A stretch of 64,000 bases of DNA from a virus, in IMG/VR virus record IMGVR_UViG_3300027861_000001, positions 62,001-126,000 of that record; one strand, given 5' to 3'. The translations under genes were made by a program, and so were the position numbers. The first letter of the stretch is position 1. Every line of letters starts with the position of its first letter. The notes below the pieces were generated by a model. It was not told the origin of the DNA. It searched no databases and was given only the letters and a program-made list of their open reading frames with translations. Shown one piece after another: positions 37,101 to 46,500 of this stretch.

Positions 37101-38816
37101 TGTTGAAGACACTACTGGAGTACCACCACTATAACCAACATATATCCAGTTGGCAGCATTGTTAGTTAAGTCTATATTATCAGCACCAGCAAAGTCGAAA
37201 TTAACAAGATCACCTATTTCATTGTCTGTTGTTCTAATTAAACCAGTACCAGAGGCTACAGCAATTTGACCAGAATCAGAGTCTGTAATTTCAAAACCAG
37301 TAATAACACCGGCTGAAAAAGTATTACTTATATGTGCTTGTACACTGTCGAACGAAGGAGTACCAATACCATCAAGACCTATGAGAGACGCCCCAGCTGA
37401 TCCATATGTTGTAGAGTTTAACTCTGTTTGTCTATAATAAATATCATCTTTTACTTTAAGAGTATCAGACTCTATTTCTATAGTATCATCATCAACATTT
37501 ACTGATATTGTTCTATTCTCTGCTATTGTTCCTCCACCAGTAAGACCATCACCAGCAGATATTGTTACTGTAGTATGATCAATATGTTCATCAGCAACAA
37601 AATTGGCTAAGTCATTATGATCTATTTCATTATCAACAGTAGAAATTAATACGGTATCACCAGCATCAGTCTCTACTAAGATTCCACCATTACCTTCAAT
37701 TGTAAGTGTATCACCATGTTCAATTACTTGATCTGTTCCAGATTCGGCAGCTACAGTAAAGTAATAAATCCCGCTTGGTGCAGCATTTACCCAATAACCT
37801 GTTGCTGAATCATATTGAAGAAAGTCGTTGTCAGCCACACTAATAATACTTACATCTCTAAGTTCATTAATATCTGTATTTGCAGCAACAGTGTCTGCCA
37901 ACCCTGATAGTGTAGTATTTACCCACTGACCTCCGCTGTACATTATAAGCTCACCAGTGATAGGTGAATCTATAGCTACATCGTTTAAGTCATCTAAACT
38001 ACCACTACCAGACACAGTAATCATAGTTCCATCTGCTGCAACGCTAACAAAACCAATACCAGATACAGTAAGTTCTCCTGTTAAATCATTTACTTTATTA
38101 ACGATTGATTCATAATTCCATTTGGTATTGGAATCTTTGTAAATTAAAGCATCACCGTCTGCCAAAGTACCAGACATTACATAGTGATTCAATATTTGCT
38201 CTGCGTTCCAATGGGCGGTTTCTGACCCAACCATATAGTATTCCACGTCATGTGGATTTGTAGTATCTAATATGTGAGTATCAATATCGTCATGGCTATA
38301 CAAACCAATATTTTGTAGTAAATCGTGATCTATTTCCGTATCAACGAATGTTAAGTTAACATTATTATCACTACCGGAGACTGAGATAACTGAGTCTCCA
38401 AGTATTTTCTTGAACTCTAGGTCTACTCCAGCTTTTTGCTTGAAGATTCCGACACCACTAACACCAACGTTTGAGGCAGTATTGTCCTCACCAACTTCAT
38501 CAGGACTAAATCCTGAGACAGTTATGGTTTGTCCATCTTCACTTATAGTTACACCACCAGACCCTGCTAGCGTGGCAACACCAGCAACGCTGTTAATGGT
38601 TTGTACATAAACACCACTCAATCCACCTGGAGCAGAAGAAAACTCTAAACCGTCTTCTCCAGCTGTAACCCTAACAAATTGCATTGCTGCACCACTATAA
38701 CTATCAGGTGTATCTTCTAAACCAGTAAAATCATACCCACTAACTGTGTGCCCAGATACAGCTTCATACAATTGTCGTGTTAATATCGGACCTACCGAAT
38801 CATGATAAACTAACAT
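34197..38816 (-). CDS. Tail fibre protein, 1539 aa
   Basis: Length and composition (Ser/Thr/Gly/Asp-rich beta repeats) are typical of a long tail fibre. The N-terminal third has tail-attachment-type segments and repeated LDDLNDV-like and QYDSATGYWVN-like blocks, the centre a trimeric-fibre region, and the C-terminal ~590 residues consist of six ~98-residue repeats carrying the phrase SASPA. The repeats likely give length or receptor variants. Strong ribosome site GGAGGTAAGTGA before ATG 38816. Confidence 0.85.
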   Translation of the reverse strand: MLVYHDSVGPILTRQLYEAVSGHTVSGYDFTGLEDTPDSYSGAAMQFVRVTAGEDGLEFSSAPGGLSGVYVQTINSVAGVATLAGSGGVTISEDGQTITVSGFSPDEVGEDNTASNVGVSGVGIFKQKAGVDLEFKKILGDSVISVSGSDNNVNLTFVDTEIDHDLLQNIGLYSHDDIDTHILDTTNPHDVEYYMVGSETAHWNAEQILNHYVMSGTLADGDALIYKDSNTKWNYESIVNKVNDLTGELTVSGIGFVSVAADGTMITVSGSGSLDDLNDVAIDSPITGELIMYSGGQWVNTTLSGLADTVAANTDINELRDVSIISVADNDFLQYDSATGYWVNAAPSGIYYFTVAAESGTDQVIEHGDTLTIEGNGGILVETDAGDTVLISTVDNEIDHNDLANFVADEHIDHTTVTISAGDGLTGGGTIAENRTISVNVDDDTIEIESDTLKVKDDIYYRQTELNSTTYGSAGASLIGLDGIGTPSFDSVQAHISNTFSAGVITGFEITDSDSGQIAVASGTGLIRTTDNEIGDLVNFDFAGADNIDLTNNAANWIYVGYSGGTPVVSSTTDLNSVSFNDEFIIGRVYRDDNELHIVAAGQYYMNNPHILGYRMWELYGLQRASGMVLTETGDRNLDITAGVMYIAQKRHVTVATDTSDTDTFSLWYRDGGTGWTESTGETQIPNTVYDDDSGTPATLDNNKYGVFWVYQHDDGDVHVIMGQDSYTLADALDSTVPEGLPNKVISVGLLIARITIAKNETSSFTNISTPWNGGVVSAGVTVHNGLGGLDGGTANEYYHLTNSEHTELTGWLDNVTLGAAGALTLPTGQNFAVGSTQWNTGDNLSAAALSGTIPAHVLQTEWDAAYTHVSSDGSDHTYIDQDVTIGATPTFSGMYVTKDIDMQGNGIINIDQITPTLTQSLQVLTVTGGVGVDIISTQDGTTGAILILRQDSASPATWDTVGRIDFKGEDDASNQTIYAKIEGLIYDSSNGSEDGLLDFYAMKDGAITLAARLGASWTHYFYTAGSGLGMVIQNTEDGATGCSLTLRQVSASPATNDSVGYLAFSGKDSGDNTLNYAAIYGQIGDPTNGSEDGRIRMYVTEDGGWVEKFRMDGGGDNYLYTTIANTGLYITNTQDSSGGAILTLYQNSASPAAWDNIGKVSFRGEDSASNNHVYAYIVGYIYDPTNGAEDGGVSIYLMEAGAEKQRFQMYGGGDNYLYTTAANTGLYITNTQDGATGAYLTLYQNSASPAAGDVIGSIEWRGENDASANHDFVRIDGVIANPANGAEDGRMSFYVIHDGSMLRKFRLDDTENYFYTTTAETGLYITNTQDGATGATLTLYTDSASPAINDAVASIVIKGNDTVGAVTYSQILCSILDNSWGDSDGLLDFQVTEHGSTPVSKLKLTGSGQNILYASDSNYGLRIQCATDGVSGALLDIYTNSASPAAADIPAKIRFAGENDATEEIQYAHIDCGLRVVTDGSEQSRLRFYVMDGGVDTEMLQLDGTDGVYINADGALELVSVGANDSGGAGFKYLRIPN
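34270..36030 (-). repeat. Six tandem ~294-bp repeats in the fibre gene
   Basis: The SASPA-encoding segment recurs near 34482, 34772, 35065, 35360, 35653 and 35950, a spacing of 290-297 bp. Each unit is about 98 residues and ends in a YFYTT/NYLYTT-like phrase. Units differ by many substitutions, so they are old and in frame. They may recombine and change fibre length. Confidence 0.85.
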
Positions 38817-38843
38817 TCACTTACCTCCAACCAACTCCGATGG

Positions 38844-39008
38844 TTATTCAACCACCTCTTCTTCCTTTTCTCTACTCTCTATCTGTCTGACTTGAGATGC
38901 TAAAGCACTAATAAGTATATGCAGGGCTTCTTCTATAGTTAAATCTCCTGCAAAGTTAATGCTCCCATCTGCTTGATCAAGCGCAAACGAAAAAAATCTT
39001 GTATTCAT
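38844..39008 (-). CDS. Small helical protein, 54 aa
   Basis: Found by reading the gap: ATG 39008, GGAGAGGAAATA upstream. Sequence FSFALDQADGSINFAGDLTIEEAL followed by a Glu-rich helix. DLTIEEAL also occurs in the 80-residue ORF at 4205. It lies between two fibre genes, so it may be a trimerisation or chaperone peptide. Function unknown. Confidence 0.6.
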   Translation of the reverse strand: MNTRFFSFALDQADGSINFAGDLTIEEALHILISALASQVRQIESREKEEEVVE

Positions 39009-39022
39009 TATTTCCTCTCCTA

Positions 39023-40264
39023 TTAAGTAACATCTGACCCTAAAACCATCCAGTCACTGCTTGGATTAACTACAATAGTTTTATCACCGTAACTATATCC
39101 AATCATTCTAACAAGCTCACCTTGTAATGAAGGTGCTGTTTCCGAAAATTCACCATCAACCCCAAGATATAAAGGTTCTCCGTAGTTCAAGTCACCATAT
39201 TCTGCTCTTACATACCCGACCAAAACTATGTGAGTTTGTGTCCCGTCAACTACAGCAACCCCAAGTAAACTTTTTCCTCTTTCATAATCATACTCGTCTG
39301 CGTTAGATGCTGGTAACCACGTACCACTATCACAAAAGCAAACCATACCTGTAGATATAGAACCAGAAGTAGTTACATTATAAACAACTGTTCCACCATA
39401 CAAGTTTGAATCATTAATAGAGTAACCATCACCTTTAAGTTGAATAAAGTTTCTAGTGTCTGGGCCTGTTGTAACATACATCCATGACCATAATTCCAAC
39501 GGAACAGAACCATGAATCCACATCTTATAACCTGTTCCTGTGTACGTATTTGTACCACACCCAACAGTTCCACCGACACCGTCTACACTACTTAAAATAG
39601 ATAGTCTACCAGCTCCACCGCAAACTGTTATGCCATCCTCATCTAAAACTACATCACCACCAGCTGCATAAAAATGGCCATCCACTGTGCTTAACTCTAC
39701 TTGTAACTCATTGTTGTGGTATCCCTGTAATCCAAGGTAAGACATGTCCATTCGACTGCTACCTTCTGTCCGAACACCGTTCTCATCAATGATAAATCCT
39801 CTTGCCGATAACCTAATTTTTCCAGGTTCAAACTCACTCATCTGTGTCCAGTGAACCTTTTTCCAGTGTGTACCATCACCTAGGTCGTCTAAACTCTTCC
39901 CACCAAAAAACGTATGATATGCACCTTCTGGAATCTTGTCACTTGTAAAGCTACCATCAACATACGTTCTTTCTGTTAATTGAATATAACCAGCCGTAAT
40001 CTCTGTTGATAAAAGCTTGGCATAAAGAGTTCCATCATCAATATTATCAAGGTTACCAACTCCAATCCATGTTAAATCGATTAGTCCTTCTACAGTCAAT
40101 CCAGCTACATTTAGATGTTTGGCTTTTAAATGTCCAACTAAGTAGTTGTCTAAATTAAGCCAATTATCTAATTTAAAAGACTTTTCTGCCTCGGTTATCG
40201 AATCTACAACATATTTTGAAACGTCTTGCGAATCTTTAGTAGTAAGTGTTCTTCGTTTTACCAT
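39023..40264 (-). CDS. Tail fibre/appendage protein, 413 aa
   Basis: Beta-rich with an N-terminal coil (SQDVSKYVVDSITEAEKSF), a central turn with LSARGFIIDENGVR, and a C-terminal beta domain (GVAVVDGTQTHIVLVGYVRA). It is typical of a baseplate-proximal fibre or spike. Precedes the long fibre. Exact role not shown. Confidence 0.75.
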   Translation of the reverse strand: MVKRRTLTTKDSQDVSKYVVDSITEAEKSFKLDNWLNLDNYLVGHLKAKHLNVAGLTVEGLIDLTWIGVGNLDNIDDGTLYAKLLSTEITAGYIQLTERTYVDGSFTSDKIPEGAYHTFFGGKSLDDLGDGTHWKKVHWTQMSEFEPGKIRLSARGFIIDENGVRTEGSSRMDMSYLGLQGYHNNELQVELSTVDGHFYAAGGDVVLDEDGITVCGGAGRLSILSSVDGVGGTVGCGTNTYTGTGYKMWIHGSVPLELWSWMYVTTGPDTRNFIQLKGDGYSINDSNLYGGTVVYNVTTSGSISTGMVCFCDSGTWLPASNADEYDYERGKSLLGVAVVDGTQTHIVLVGYVRAEYGDLNYGEPLYLGVDGEFSETAPSLQGELVRMIGYSYGDKTIVVNPSSDWMVLGSDVT

Positions 40265-40273
40265 TATTCACCA

Positions 40274-43084
40274 TTAAATCATTGGGTCAACCCACGTAAA
40301 AGAGTTTCCTATAACACCAAAGGAAGGATTCCATCCTGTTGTTAAAACATGACTATTGTTGGTATAAGTTAGTGTACAACCTTCTGATACTTTAATCCAA
40401 TACTCCCAACCTGGTTCTATTGCTACTAAATCCCTCAGCGTAATGTCTGGATCGTAGAGCAACCATTCTGTACCAGTCCAAGCCCAAACAATTTCTAAGT
40501 AATCTGATATGCTAGCTGTTTGTACTGTTATAGAGTCATATCCAGGTGCAGGATTAATTTCTCCTTCATCGTCGATAGCTACTGTATAGTTAAAACCAGC
40601 AGCCACATTAGAGAAATTTTCATTCCTTATCTTTAATGCAGTCTTACCCCAATCCGATGTGACATATAACCCTGAAGCAGTACCAACCAAAGCAAAACTA
40701 GAGTAAACATCAGTATCTATTGACTGAACTGCTCCATCTAAAGATGCCCCCGTAGTAAAGTTAAATCTACCAGAGCTAGCTTGCCCATCGTAAACTAAAA
40801 GGTCACTACCAGAACTGAGTACAGTGTCTTCTGAATCGTATACGTTGAATCCTACTCTTTTATTACCACCAGTCGGAACACTACTTCCTGTATACCAATC
40901 AGTACTAGTACCAAACTCTGAATTGCGAGCAAATCCATTGTCACCCCACACAATTTGAATCTCTGTATCTCTCACAAACAAGTCAGTAATCGTACCGCTT
41001 ACCGCATAACTAAGATGCCAGTTCCAAATGTTACTTTCAGTGTTAGTCCAAACGCTACCACCCTCAGCTACAACAGCACTGTACAAACCAGTGCTGAATG
41101 TACTGGCGTTTATATCAGTTATAATGTTATCAAATGTATGTGCTGGTATTGTTAGAAGATTTGTTGATCCTGTAGCAATTACATTTTTGTGTAACAATAA
41201 ACTTGCCCCAGATGCGACCCAGAACCATGCTGTATCTCCTTCCCAAGACTGTTTAAAACCTCTACCTGGAACAATAGCTACTGCCCAGACAGACGCTGTA
41301 TGAGTATAAACTTCAACAATTGTAGTGGATACCCCAACCTCTGGTACAGTGTAAACTCTACCGTCCGATAACCCTACTACTCCAACATTAGTTTCTCTGT
41401 CTGCATCTAAAGCTGTAACAGTTGCAGGAAATACAGAAGTAAACCACGTATCACCACCATTTTTTGTGTGATATACATTAGAACCAGATGCTGCCATTAT
41501 AACAGCGGCTGTAATGTCCACTGGTGTATCAGGAAGAACGTTAAAAAGAGAAATGCTAATAGTCTCTGTGTCTGTAGTTCCATGAATATCCGTAACCGTT
41601 AATGTTACAGGTAAAGTTGTTTGGGCTATATTTGTAACAGTATAAGAATTCTTAACTGTGGTAGCATCAGAGTAACCATCGCATTCCCACAAATAAGTTA
41701 AAGATGTTCCGTCAGGAGATACTGAACCACTAGCATCTACATAAACCACTTTAACATAATCAGAATCGGTCTTGACCATATTAATGTACCATTGGAATGT
41801 AGCAATAGGTTTCCAATACATAGCTGCCGGAGCTTCTGAACCTAATCCACCAGCTAAGTCAATATCTGTAATCCAAGATACCCCATTAAAATTGTGGTTA
41901 TACCCACCTACCACATAGTTTCTTCCACCAGGTGCCGAGTAGTCATCAACTATCTTTATAGTTCTACCAACCTCTATCCTAGAATCTCCTTCAATTCGTA
42001 CACTCCCAGTATATTGAAGTCTATTTAAGTCATCATAAACTCTTGTAGCTATATCTGTAACAATATCAATACCATCAAGATAATCAGACTTTATTTCTGC
42101 TCGTCTATATTCTGGTGGAGTAGTAACAAACTTAGATTCCCCGAAAACTACAACACGTTCTTCAGCTCCTTCAACAACAATATAATTCCTCGTTCCGTCA
42201 TCCGATACGGTAGTGGAAACCTCTATGATGCTTCCTTGTGAATAAAGTTCAGGGCTTTGATTATCAAAGAATATAGGAAAAGCATATTCCTCACTGTTCC
42301 ATGTTCTGGCATTTCTGGTTGCACCAGCATTCTTATACACAAGGTTTGTTTCGCTTATAGCAATATTTTGGATAAGTTGACACCTAACTTGACCAGAAGG
42401 GTCAGCCCATATCCTGTACCCAGTCTTACCACAAATCTGATCAATAATGTCTATGGCGGACATGTAATAAAACTCTGCTGGGTTGTTATTACCTATTATT
42501 GGACACAATCCTTGCCCGTAATCTGGGAAGTCTAAAGTGTAACGAGAAGAAGGAATTCCACTTTCTTCTAATGCAGTAGAAATAATAACCTCAGCTGTCC
42601 GTTCACTTTCTGGTTGCCCACCATACCCATCTGCATCCACAGTAATGTGATACACTTTCTTGTTCTCTTCAAGATAGTAATTCATCTCACACAGTTTTAA
42701 TATGTCTTGACACGCAACCTCAGTTATACCAGGTTCGTCTGTCATAGTTATCTTTTGAATAAAACCATAAAAGGTTGTCTTTAAAGTATTTAACTTGTTC
42801 CAACCTTGCCTAACTCTAACACGATCCATCGGTTTCCAATCAATCTTATTCAGAAATTCATCATAAGCATCTATAACTTGAAAAGTACACATACCAGAAC
42901 GTTGATTAGCACCGTATGTAATTTTACAATTAACTACATCAGGTTTATACTCTATTCCAGCATAGGCATCAGGAGTTCTAAGAGACTCAACCCCCAAAGC
43001 ATTTTTCCAAATACTTATCTCTATTAAAGGAGTTTTTACCCTTTTGTCGTACTCTTCTGCAATATACTCGTCAACTTCTGCCAT
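40274..43084 (-). CDS. Baseplate/tail tip protein with PKD-like and beta-propeller segments, 936 aa
   Basis: N-terminal part (about 1-420) has late-control-like features: tail-hub barrel (TYGANQRSGMCTFQVIDAYDEF, RVRQGWNKL). Then a PKD-like domain (YVDASGSVSPDGTSLTYLWECDG) and a BNR/propeller-like region (SSGRFNFTTGASLDGAV). Possibly a hub with sugar-binding domains. Lies between distal tail protein and fibres. Confidence 0.8.
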   Translation of the reverse strand: MAEVDEYIAEEYDKRVKTPLIEISIWKNALGVESLRTPDAYAGIEYKPDVVNCKITYGANQRSGMCTFQVIDAYDEFLNKIDWKPMDRVRVRQGWNKLNTLKTTFYGFIQKITMTDEPGITEVACQDILKLCEMNYYLEENKKVYHITVDADGYGGQPESERTAEVIISTALEESGIPSSRYTLDFPDYGQGLCPIIGNNNPAEFYYMSAIDIIDQICGKTGYRIWADPSGQVRCQLIQNIAISETNLVYKNAGATRNARTWNSEEYAFPIFFDNQSPELYSQGSIIEVSTTVSDDGTRNYIVVEGAEERVVVFGESKFVTTPPEYRRAEIKSDYLDGIDIVTDIATRVYDDLNRLQYTGSVRIEGDSRIEVGRTIKIVDDYSAPGGRNYVVGGYNHNFNGVSWITDIDLAGGLGSEAPAAMYWKPIATFQWYINMVKTDSDYVKVVYVDASGSVSPDGTSLTYLWECDGYSDATTVKNSYTVTNIAQTTLPVTLTVTDIHGTTDTETISISLFNVLPDTPVDITAAVIMAASGSNVYHTKNGGDTWFTSVFPATVTALDADRETNVGVVGLSDGRVYTVPEVGVSTTIVEVYTHTASVWAVAIVPGRGFKQSWEGDTAWFWVASGASLLLHKNVIATGSTNLLTIPAHTFDNIITDINASTFSTGLYSAVVAEGGSVWTNTESNIWNWHLSYAVSGTITDLFVRDTEIQIVWGDNGFARNSEFGTSTDWYTGSSVPTGGNKRVGFNVYDSEDTVLSSGSDLLVYDGQASSGRFNFTTGASLDGAVQSIDTDVYSSFALVGTASGLYVTSDWGKTALKIRNENFSNVAAGFNYTVAIDDEGEINPAPGYDSITVQTASISDYLEIVWAWTGTEWLLYDPDITLRDLVAIEPGWEYWIKVSEGCTLTYTNNSHVLTTGWNPSFGVIGNSFTWVDPMI

Positions 43085-43090
43085 TATATA

Positions 43091-43507
43091 TTAATCCATC
43101 TTTAAAATGGTCATTGTAACGTCCCAAGAATCTTCCCCATCTCCCACTGAAGCTGTAGCTAATACTGGCCGAAAAACTGCACTAAAATCAATAATTAAGC
43201 ACTGAAACGGTTCAGTAACAGAACTGCCAGGGTCTCCAGGGTAGTAAAGATGATCCCAACATGTATCTATTATGTTTCTAGCATAATATAAGGTTTCTAA
43301 TTCCCTCATCATACTACCAGCTATTGCCGTAAATTTTAACACACGCGTAGCACCATCGAAACCACCAATTTGAACGCTTGGAACAGTCGAACCTACAAAG
43401 TTAATTTGTTCATGTCTTAATGACCGTACCCAGTAAGTATCTCCTCCAGCCCTGTCTGGATTACGTACAAATGTATAATCACCAAGAACCCATCTATTTA
43501 CAGCCAT
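43091..43507 (-). CDS. Tail protein between tape measure and hub, 138 aa
   Basis: Short beta protein (WVLGDYTFVRNPDRAGG, WDVTMTILKMD). Position directly after the tape measure suggests a distal tail or baseplate wedge/LysM-type connector; no motif proves it. Starts at 43507 with ACGAGGTAAAAAATGG-type ribosome site. Confidence 0.7.
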   Translation of the reverse strand: MAVNRWVLGDYTFVRNPDRAGGDTYWVRSLRHEQINFVGSTVPSVQIGGFDGATRVLKFTAIAGSMMRELETLYYARNIIDTCWDHLYYPGDPGSSVTEPFQCLIIDFSAVFRPVLATASVGDGEDSWDVTMTILKMD

Positions 43508-43510
43508 TTT

Positions 43511-46500
43511 TTACCTCGAATTTGTTAAACTCTTACCCCTACTTTTTTGACCAGCCCTTGAAGTTAAATTAAAGTTATCAGGATCACCAACTAACATTGC
43601 TTTCATATTAGTAAGAAGCTGACCCATCTTAACGTTAAGATTATCCATTTGCCCCTCTATACTAATTAATGTACCATTACTTTGAGTTAGAATGTTATCC
43701 GTAGAACTAGTATCAACAATTAAAGGAGCACCAGGTTCTGTTCCTAACATAGGTGTTGTTGGTTGAGCTTGTAGTGGTTGAGACATTGGTACACCAGCCA
43801 ACATTTGATTAGTCATATTAGGAATTAAAGCAGCTTGAGTTTCATTCCACCAAGCACGTTTACCAACGTGATAACCTGTAGGAACATTATACTCAACTTC
43901 AACCATAGCTTGAGTATTTTTTTCTATTTCTCCTGTTAGTGCATTAAGCGCAAACGTGTTAGCTTCTTCACTATAAATAGCATTTTTATCAAGACTAGGA
44001 TCATAGAAAGAAAAGACACCTTTTTCTGTTTTACCAAACAACTGAGCAATTCCAAGTAAAGATTGATATCTTTGTCCCCATTTAGAACTAGAGTCTGTAA
44101 GCCCTTGTTGTATCTTATTAATTATATCAAGAGGTTTACTTTGAATATCACCCCAATTGATAAAGGAAGTTACCCTTTTAACTGCCCCCTGAGCTATAAG
44201 GTTAACATTTTCTAGTTTTACTAAGTCATCACTAAGTGTAGAAACTGTCTTTATTATCTCGTTTAACGAAGCCAGAGTTTCCGCATCGTTGGTAAGTTCC
44301 AACTTTTTGTTTAGGTGTTCTAAAACATCACCAAGATTTTCTTGTGTTATCTCGCCAAACACATCTGGGAGAAACCCTTTAGCATCTTTTGCTTGTTGAC
44401 CGGTTATAAATGAATTCCAGCTTGTGTTAAATGTAGTAATCGTTCCTGTAACACTTTGTAATTCCTCTAGCAGTTCAGGAGCATATTTTTTTACTTGCAA
44501 AAACTGTTCTAGAGGAATAGCTTCACCTAAAGCAGTATATTCTTCACCCAACCTTGACACTTCTTCTAAATGTGTAGCATATGATAAAGCAAGACCACCA
44601 TAAACGTCCTTTAACATTTCAAAGTCTTCGGCAGACATGGTTGATCTACCCTCTAAAAGTTCTTGCATTAACTCTCTTTCTATTGCTAATAAGCTCTTAC
44701 CACCAGTAGTTATTCCACCAACCTCTGAAGCAATTACACCAGGATATGTAGTGGAAAGACCAATCTGTCCGGCTTGCATTGATTCACCTAATTTACCAGT
44801 CATAAGACCAAACGGTGCTCTGAAGTCAAGGTTAGCTACTGACGATAAAATTTGGAACATTTTTTCAGTTCCTACTATTTGTCGTTCAGTATACTCAACA
44901 TTTCTTTCTAAAATAGAGCTAACTTCTGCTTGGATTACAGCATACGCATTACCAGCTACCGTTACAGCTTTTTGAGTTTCAGCATACTCCTCAGCCCACT
45001 CTACAGCTAATCTATAGGTTTCAGCATCTTCTTTATATCTATCAGGAACTATTCCACCTTCATCAGTTAAGGCTTTTAATCCTCTCATAGCCGCAACAGT
45101 CCACTGAACTTCATCGCTTATGTTCTGCCACTCAACAAAACCATGTTTAGTTGCTTCGTTTAGTTCTTCTTGGCTTATTAAACCTAACTCTCTTGCTCTC
45201 TCAAGCTCAGGTAATGCACCAAGACCTTCTTTCCACGCTTTTTTTGCTTCATAGTTTTGTTTAAGAAGCTCAGCCGAATGTTGTATTTCTCGTGGAGCAA
45301 AATATTCAGCATATTTAGCTTGTCTACCACTACCAATTTTAGGATATTCTTTCTTAGCTTCTTTCCTTAATTCCTTTATTTGCTCTTCTACAGTAAATAC
45401 ACTACCTTCGTCTACATCAGTAGGATGATAAACTTCTTGTATAATCTCTTGAACTTTAGTAGCAAAATCGGTAGAGACATCATCAAATATGTTCTTAAAC
45501 ATACCCTTCATTTTGTCTTCTGAAGATATCATACTTTTAACAATGGTATCCGCAATAAATCCACCAACTGCACCACCAGCAGCCATTCCTATAGGGCCTC
45601 CTAGAGCTAATCCAACACCACCACCAAGTCCCATTCCTGCCGATTGCCAACCACCCATACCAAGTCCTTGTCCTACCATACCGAGCATCATACCACCCAT
45701 CATACCACCACCAGCGCCAGCACCACTAGTACCCCAACTAGCAGCACCTCTACCTACTCCTGCCCATGCTTGTTTAGGTCCACTCCAATCCCAACCTCTT
45801 GGGCTGTACCAAGCACCACCAGTTGCCGGTGCGGGTGGAACAGCTGATACTCTTCTCGTCATAGCTTCTCTATACCCGCGCGGGTCTTTTGGGTCAAGAA
45901 CTAGAGTCTGTAATGCTGGAGTAGCTGCTCTACCAGCAAAAGCTGGTCTAGCAGTATCCCTAACCGGTAAAAATCGTCCAAAACCTTGTCGCATAGCTTG
46001 CATCCGTGTAGTACCAACCGATGCTGTTGTCACTAATGCTAATCTATTTTGCGCTGCTGTTAAGTTAACTGCTGCCATTTGTTGATTAGCTGTTGCTTTT
46101 AGTAATCCATTTTTTAATACTATTTCACGTCTTGTTAAAGAGGCCATTCTGTTAGTGTTTGTAGTAAGTAACTGATCAGAACGAACTCTAGCTAGATTAG
46201 CACTAGTCCTTTGTTGTTGTTGCTTAGCAAAAGCTGCTCTATTGGCAGCATCAGATACACCTAGCTTAGCAGCTGAAATTTGAGCACCCGAACCCCTCAA
46301 AGAAGCGGCTGGAACACCAGCAAACCCGGCAATACTAGCATCCATCATAGGTAGTTTTCTAGCAACACCAGCCAAACCACCTAACCAACCTCCTGCCGCT
46401 TTAGCTATCTTTAATCCAACAAATGCTGCTGCTAATATAGTTAATGTTTTGGCTAGAGTTAGTAATGGGCCATTTATACCAGATATCTTATCAAAAACAG